From positions 1 to 10,923 of the forward strand of contig JANYKH010000302.1 of NCBI GenBank assembly GCA_025358235.1: 10,923 bases of DNA. Reading direction: 5' to 3'. Below the pieces are notes generated by a model. It was not told the DNA's origin, made no database searches, and worked only from the letters and a program-made list of their open reading frames with translations. The translations under genes and the position numbers were made by a program. Source of the DNA: Chloroflexota bacterium (GTDB taxonomy: Bacteria; Chloroflexota; Dehalococcoidia; Dehalococcoidales; RBG-16-60-22). Shown here piece after piece: positions 7,281 through 10,923 of this stretch. Numbering within the stretch: the stretch's first letter is position 1; each line of letters opens with the position of its first letter.

Positions 7281-8432
7281 ATGAAACGCTGGTATTTTCC
7301 GATATGCCTGATCCTATTAGCGCTGGTAACGATGGCCTGCTCCAGTGCCAGGCCGGAAATGTCATCTTCTCCCGGAACTTCCGGCGTCCAGGCGCCGGGG
7401 GTACCGGGGCGCGCCCCTACCACAGCAACAATGACGGCCGTGGCGCCCGCCACCGCCTCACCTCCCAAGCCTAGTACCGACGCCTATGGAGCCATAAATG
7501 GCTCCGCTCTGCCTGCCCCTACGGACCGCATGGTGGTTCGTAATGGTTCCATCGGCATGATGGTAGAAAACGTAGCTATAACCCTCGATAAGATAGCAGG
7601 AACGGCTGCTTCTTACGGCGGCTACGTTGTCTCTTCAAGCAGTGGTAAGCAGGGCGATCGGCTTATTGGCAACATTCAAATCCGGGTTGCTGCTGATAAA
7701 TTTAACGATGCAATGAAAGCTATCCATGATATGGCGATCGAAGTTACCTCCGAGACGTCCACCAGCCAGGATGTAACTCAGGAATATATTGATTTAACCG
7801 GACGCCTTAAGAGCCTTCAGGCTACCTCAGACCAGCTTTATAAAGTTCTGGCTCAGGCCACCAAAGTTGAAGATATTCTGGCTATCCAGCGGGAAATAAC
7901 CAACACCCAGACCCAAATCGAGCAGACCAAAGGCCGCATGCAATATCTGGAGCGCACCTCGGCCACTTCCCTAATTGAAGTCCGGTTGGACCAGGGCGTT
8001 CTGGTTATTAGCTTTAACGCGGACAAAGTTCAGACCTCTACCGGAGACGGTGTCAGATTTGTCAGCCAGGTTTCTGGCGGCAAGACCCCGTACACTTACC
8101 AGTGGGACTTTGGGGATGGGCAGACTGCCAACGAAGCTAATCCTTCACATGCCTATCAGTCCGGTGGTTCTTACACCGTTACTCTGAAGGTAACGGACGA
8201 CAAACGTAACGTGGAAAGCAAAGTAAGGGAGAATTATCTTACCGTTGAGTCAGGTTGGAATCCTGGTAGTGTAGCCGTAGCCGCATGGAATGCTTTAAAA
8301 GTATTCGGGCAGGCTCTCGTCTATGTTGGGATAGTGCTGCTTGTATTTAGCCCTGTCTGGTTAGTAATCATAGGTATCGTTTGGTTCGCCCGCCGCCGCA
8401 AAGCTAAGAAGAACCAAAAAACCGGCGTGTAA
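7281..8432 (+). CDS. DUF4349 lipoprotein with a PKD domain and a C-terminal membrane helix
   Basis: The 383-residue product begins with a signal peptide (KR, then a hydrophobic stretch) ending in VTMAC-SS, so Cys20 is the likely lipidated residue. A Pro/Ser/Thr/Ala-rich linker (about 23-80) follows. Residues about 82-235 match DUF4349: MVVRNGSIGMMVENV (84-98), ASYGGYVVSS (110-119), a helical stretch with YIDLTGRL (159-166), probably coiled coil, and a final strand SLIEVRL (220-226). Residues about 233-314 form a PKD-like beta domain with YQWDFGDG (263-270), SHAY and GGSYTVTLKVTD. A membrane helix (about 335-360) and a basic RRRKAKKNQK tail close the protein. The bulk should lie outside the membrane, anchored at both ends. 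DUF4349 proteins usually run from the coiled coil straight to the membrane helix, so the PKD domain looks like an insertion. Function unknown; a surface or envelope role is inferred. Its 3' end overlaps the convergent DUF167 gene by 29 bases. Confidence 0.9.
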   Translation: MKRWYFPICLILLALVTMACSSARPEMSSSPGTSGVQAPGVPGRAPTTATMTAVAPATASPPKPSTDAYGAINGSALPAPTDRMVVRNGSIGMMVENVAITLDKIAGTAASYGGYVVSSSSGKQGDRLIGNIQIRVAADKFNDAMKAIHDMAIEVTSETSTSQDVTQEYIDLTGRLKSLQATSDQLYKVLAQATKVEDILAIQREITNTQTQIEQTKGRMQYLERTSATSLIEVRLDQGVLVISFNADKVQTSTGDGVRFVSQVSGGKTPYTYQWDFGDGQTANEANPSHAYQSGGSYTVTLKVTDDKRNVESKVRENYLTVESGWNPGSVAVAAWNALKVFGQALVYVGIVLLVFSPVWLVIIGIVWFARRRKAKKNQKTGV

Positions 8433-8682
8433 TTTCTTCCGGGGTCAGGCCGTGAATCTCAATCACCTTTTTACGGCCTGACTCCCCGGATAGAATAATA
8501 ATCGCACTTTTAGGCACATCCAGGACTTCCGCCAGATATTTCACCAGTTTTACATTTGCCTTGCCATCCACGGGTGGGGCGGCAACTTTTAACTCCCAGA
8601 CTCCTTCGCGCAGCCCTGTAATCTCATTGCGGCGTGCACCGGGGTGAGCATGGACGCTAATTTTCGTAGATATTTCCGGCAT
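8404..8682 (-). CDS. DUF167/YggU family protein (UPF0235)
   Basis: A 92-residue protein of the small conserved YggU family, whose biochemical function is not established. Typical features are HPGARRNEITG (13-23), WELKVAAPPVDGKAN (29-43), the best conserved part of the family, and LSGESGRKKVIEI (64-76). Its length is normal for the family. The ATG at 8682 has an AGGA 5 bases upstream. It is convergent with the DUF4349 gene, and the last 29 bases of the two coding regions overlap on opposite strands. It is divergent from the MBL-fold hydrolase, about 70 bases away. Identification is strong; function remains unknown. Confidence 0.92.
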   Translation of the reverse strand: MPEISTKISVHAHPGARRNEITGLREGVWELKVAAPPVDGKANVKLVKYLAEVLDVPKSAIIILSGESGRKKVIEIHGLTPEEITRRFFGSS

Positions 8683-8715
8683 AATATTCCTGTGCGCTTA
8701 GTTTCTTTCTCGAAT

Positions 8716-8725
8716 ATTATATAAT
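8716..8725. promoter_or_regulatory. Palindromic -10 region between DUF167 and the MBL-fold gene
   Basis: ATTATATAAT is a perfect palindrome and holds TATAAT on both strands (8720-8725 plus, 8721-8716 minus). On the plus strand TTAGTT lies 16 bases upstream as a poor -35, and the expected start of transcription near 8732 leaves a leader holding AGGGG before the TTG at 8753. On the minus strand no good -35 was found. It most likely drives the MBL-radical SAM-cinA operon and perhaps also the DUF167 gene. Confidence 0.45.
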
Positions 8726-8752
8726 GAATAAAAAGCGTCAGGGGCGAAAACG

Positions 8753-9409
8753 TTGAAAATATCTGAAAACGTGTACATGTACCCCGAAATGGGGATGCTT
8801 GATTGCAATTCATACGTCATAAAGGGGCAGACTAATATTGTCATTGACCCCGGCTCACCGGACATGGTGAATGAATTGGTCCGGAAAATGGAACGCGATG
8901 GGATAGATGCTAAAAAAACAACTGTCATATGCAACACCCACATGCATATTGATCATACGCTGGCTAATGAGGGATTCAGGAAGGCGACGGGTGCCAGTAT
9001 CATAATACACCCACTCCAGAAGGAGTTTTTTAACATTAGTTTTTACGAGACCGCCAACCTCTTCGCGATGCACCCTGAAGCTTTTGAGGAAAACGGCTAT
9101 TTTAAAACCAACGACCTGAAAGAATTTGGCTTTGATTGGGAATTGATTCCCAGCCCGGGACATTCCCGTGACAGCATTTGCTTCTATTCTGCCCATGAAA
9201 AATGCCTGATCAGCGGTGACGTGGTATTTGCGGGGAATACCGGCAGATATGACCTCCCCGGAGGAAACCCCGTCCAGCTGGGCGACTCCATCAGGAATCT
9301 TGCCAACTATGACATTGAAATTCTTTTACCGGGTCATATGGGCGTTGTTAAAGGCGCGGAAAAAGTAAAATCCAATTTTAATTTTGTGAAGGAGTTCTTC
9401 GCCGAATAA
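8753..9409 (+). CDS. Metallo-beta-lactamase-fold hydrolase (glyoxalase II-like)
   Basis: The 218-residue protein has the complete set of metal ligands for a two-metal MBL-fold hydrolase: THMHIDH (62-68, with His63, His65, Asp67, His68), His137 in SPGHSRDS, Asp156 in ISGDVVF and His205 in LLPGHMG. The opening strands (ISENVYMY, then NSYVIKG and IVIDPG at 29-34) and GNTGRYDLPGG (161-171) resemble glyoxalase II-like and related thioester or phosphoester hydrolases. Substrate cannot be told from sequence. The start is TTG at 8753, with AGGGG 9 bases upstream; starting at the next ATG, nine codons on, would cut off the first strand. Its stop TAA shares one base with the ATG of the radical SAM gene (TAATG), so the two are probably translationally coupled. 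Confidence 0.92.
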   Translation: MKISENVYMYPEMGMLDCNSYVIKGQTNIVIDPGSPDMVNELVRKMERDGIDAKKTTVICNTHMHIDHTLANEGFRKATGASIIIHPLQKEFFNISFYETANLFAMHPEAFEENGYFKTNDLKEFGFDWELIPSPGHSRDSICFYSAHEKCLISGDVVFAGNTGRYDLPGGNPVQLGDSIRNLANYDIEILLPGHMGVVKGAEKVKSNFNFVKEFFAE

Positions 9410-10539
9410 TGCCGATCGAACTTGGACCAATTCGCCCTCCCAGCGAAGCCCACTCGCTGCTGATCCGCGTGACCCGTAACTGCCCATGGAACCGCTGTAA
9501 ATTCTGCCGTACTTTCAGAGGAAAGAAATTTCAGTTGCGCCCCGTAGAGGATGTTAAACAGGATATATTGGCGATTAAAACCGTCGTTGACCATATTAAG
9601 GAAATCGCTTTAAAAGACGGTCAGAGTACCTACTTACGGGATGCCGCCGCCAAAATGTTCCACGCTTCTGCTGATGATTCAACTCGCCTGATTGCGGCGT
9701 GGGTCTATTCCGGCGGCACAAGCGCATTTTTGCAGGATGCCAATACCCTGATCGTGCCGGTAAATGACCTGGTAGAGATTCTTACTTTCATGAAACAGAA
9801 TCTACCCACCCTCACCCGTATCACCTCCTACGGCCGGTCCAAGACCGCCGCTCAGCGTTCCGTAGAAGACCTGATAAAGCTGAAAGAGGCAGGACTTTCC
9901 CGAATACATATCGGCTTCGAATCCGGTTCGGATGCCGTTCTTAAGTTGATGGATAAAGGCGTTACCGCTGCAGAGCAGATTGAGGGCGGTAAAAAAGTCA
10001 AGGCATCAGGGATTTCTCTTTCTGAATATGTCATTTTAGGTTTGGGCGGCAAACCGCTTTGGCGGGAACATGCCCTTGAATCCGCTCGTGTCCTGAGCGC
10101 CATCGACCCGGATTATATCCGGCTTCGGACATTGACTATTTCCGAAGACAACGAAATGTGGGGGATGGTTGAGCGGGGCGAATTCATCAGAGAAACTGAT
10201 GATGAAATCGCCGTTGAAGAAAGGCTTTTCCTGGAAAACCTCAATTGCAATTCCAATCTTGTAAGTGACCATGTCACCGACCTATTCCAGGAAATCGAGG
10301 GTAAATTGCCTGAAGATAAGGCAAAATTTATTGGAACTATCGATAGATATTTGGCTTTGTCGCCGGATGAAAGAATTAATTTCAAGATAGGTCGGCGGGC
10401 ATGTATATACAACGAACTTGACGATATGAATGACCCCGTTCGGCGTTCGCATGTGGACGCCGCGGTCGCCAGATTAACTGCGGCCGATAAACTTAATGAA
10501 GAGACTCTCTACGAGTTAATGAGGGGTTTCATTGTCTAA
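9409..10539 (+). CDS. Radical SAM protein with CX4CX2C cluster motif, function unknown
   Basis: The 376-residue protein opens with LIRVTRNCPWNRCKFCRTF. Cys25, Cys30 and Cys33 form CX4CX2C, one residue longer than the usual CX3CX2C that holds the 4Fe-4S cluster and SAM. Later radical SAM core elements are FLQDANTLIVP (107-117), RITSYGRSKTA (137-147), IHIGFESGSDAVLKLMDKGV (156-175) and the EYVILGLGG strand (206-214). It resembles the Elp3/MiaB/NifB-like fold as found in COG1032-type proteins, several of which use the C-P-x-N-x-C-x-F-C variant. There is no TRAM, B12-binding or SPASM domain. The C-terminal about 130 residues are helical and hold one cysteine pair region (Cys270 and Cys342) but no clear second cluster motif. 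Coupled to the MBL gene upstream (TAATG) and to cinA downstream (8-base overlap). The reaction is unknown. Confidence 0.88.
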   Translation: MPIELGPIRPPSEAHSLLIRVTRNCPWNRCKFCRTFRGKKFQLRPVEDVKQDILAIKTVVDHIKEIALKDGQSTYLRDAAAKMFHASADDSTRLIAAWVYSGGTSAFLQDANTLIVPVNDLVEILTFMKQNLPTLTRITSYGRSKTAAQRSVEDLIKLKEAGLSRIHIGFESGSDAVLKLMDKGVTAAEQIEGGKKVKASGISLSEYVILGLGGKPLWREHALESARVLSAIDPDYIRLRTLTISEDNEMWGMVERGEFIRETDDEIAVEERLFLENLNCNSNLVSDHVTDLFQEIEGKLPEDKAKFIGTIDRYLALSPDERINFKIGRRACIYNELDDMNDPVRRSHVDAAVARLTAADKLNEETLYELMRGFIV

Positions 10540-10923
10540 CACCACACCCATTGCCGAAGAGGTGCTTGACCTGCTGCACCAGAAGGTACTGACTCTTGGC
10601 ACGGTTGAATCAGCCACCGGCGGTCTCATTGCCAATATGATTACCAACATCCCCGGCAGTTCAACCCACTACAAGGGGTCAATAATCTCCTACAGCAACG
10701 ATATAAAGATACAGGTCGTTGGGGTAAACCCATTGAGTATCGAAAGAAATGGTGCGGTCAGTGACGTCGTTGCGGAGGAAATGGCACAGGGAGGGCACCG
10801 CGTCTTAGGTGTGGACATTTGTGTGGCGGATACGGGGATTGCAGGTCCTGGTGGCGCCACCAGGGGCAAGCCGGTCGGCCTGTTTTACCTTGGTTTATAC
10901 TTTAATGGTATGTCTCAGACACG
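10532..10923 (+). CDS. Nicotinamide-nucleotide amidohydrolase / CinA C-terminal domain protein, runs off the right edge
   Basis: PncC/CinA-C enzymes deamidate nicotinamide mononucleotide to nicotinic acid mononucleotide, recycling NAD breakdown products. The open frame starts at TTG (10532), with GAGGGG five bases upstream, inside the end of the radical SAM gene. It continues for 130 codons to the window edge without a stop. Family motifs are VESATGGLIA (25-34, with the serine of the usual ESCTGG motif and Ala in place of Cys), NIPGSS, GSIISYSNDIK (48-58), NGAVSDVVAEEMA (70-82) and DTGIAGPGGATRGKPVG (95-111). Starting directly at the amidohydrolase domain, it lacks the N-terminal MoaB-like (COG1058) domain of full CinA, so it is the stand-alone PncC type. 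About 30 residues should be missing at the C-terminus. Confidence 0.92.
   Translation, partial: MSNTTPIAEEVLDLLHQKVLTLGTVESATGGLIANMITNIPGSSTHYKGSIISYSNDIKIQVVGVNPLSIERNGAVSDVVAEEMAQGGHRVLGVDICVADTGIAGPGGATRGKPVGLFYLGLYFNGMSQT

Noticed and set aside
1..10923. Mobile element, CRISPR array, toxin-antitoxin or phage defence system
   Set aside because: No transposase, integrase, direct repeat array, small paired genes or defence-type domains are visible. Almost all of the sequence is explained by housekeeping or conserved genes.

Overview
The window is an ordinary-looking bacterial chromosome segment of moderate GC content. It is gene-dense and has no rRNA, tRNA, CRISPR array, insertion sequence or prophage that I can see. 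Which bacterium it is remains uncertain. A lipoprotein-type DUF4349 protein, a MidA-type methyltransferase, a long-form PurC and a compact purine cluster would fit Chloroflexota (for example Dehalococcoidia), but this is a guess from gene content and not a phylogenetic result.

Positions 1-5821, minus strand: a purine nucleotide biosynthesis operon transcribed right to left, in the order guaA (5821-4118), purD (4035-2773), purE (2763-2302), purB (2301-947), purC (912 to beyond the left edge). The last four genes are tightly packed. The purD stop codon overlaps the purE ribosome binding site, the purE stop directly abuts the purB start, and purB and purC are 34 bases apart. PurD makes GAR early in the pathway. 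PurE, PurC and PurB catalyse successive later steps, and PurB also makes AMP. GuaA converts XMP to GMP. Three things stand out. purB is broken by a single-base frameshift at a G run. purD seems to start at CTG. GuaA carries an N-terminal extension of about 57 residues and has no visible Shine-Dalgarno sequence. A short hairpin with a UUCG loop lies between guaA and purD and may partly terminate transcription there.

Positions 5998-7179, minus strand: a MidA/NDUFAF7-type SAM-dependent methyltransferase, separated from guaA by a short AT-rich spacer. Divergent from it, at 7281-8432 on the plus strand, is a membrane-anchored DUF4349 lipoprotein with a PKD domain placed before its C-terminal membrane helix. 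Its 3' end overlaps convergently with a small minus-strand DUF167/YggU gene (8682-8404).

Positions 8753-10923, plus strand: a likely operon of a metallo-beta-lactamase-fold hydrolase, a radical SAM protein with a CX4CX2C cluster motif (1-base overlap in TAATG), and the start of a CinA C-terminal-type nicotinamide-nucleotide amidohydrolase (8-base overlap, TTG start) that runs off the right edge. A palindromic AT-rich -10 element sits between this operon and the DUF167 gene.

I did not find a convincing undescribed system. The items most worth checking are the purB frameshift, the purD CTG start, the DUF4349-PKD architecture and the radical SAM gene in its MBL/CinA context.
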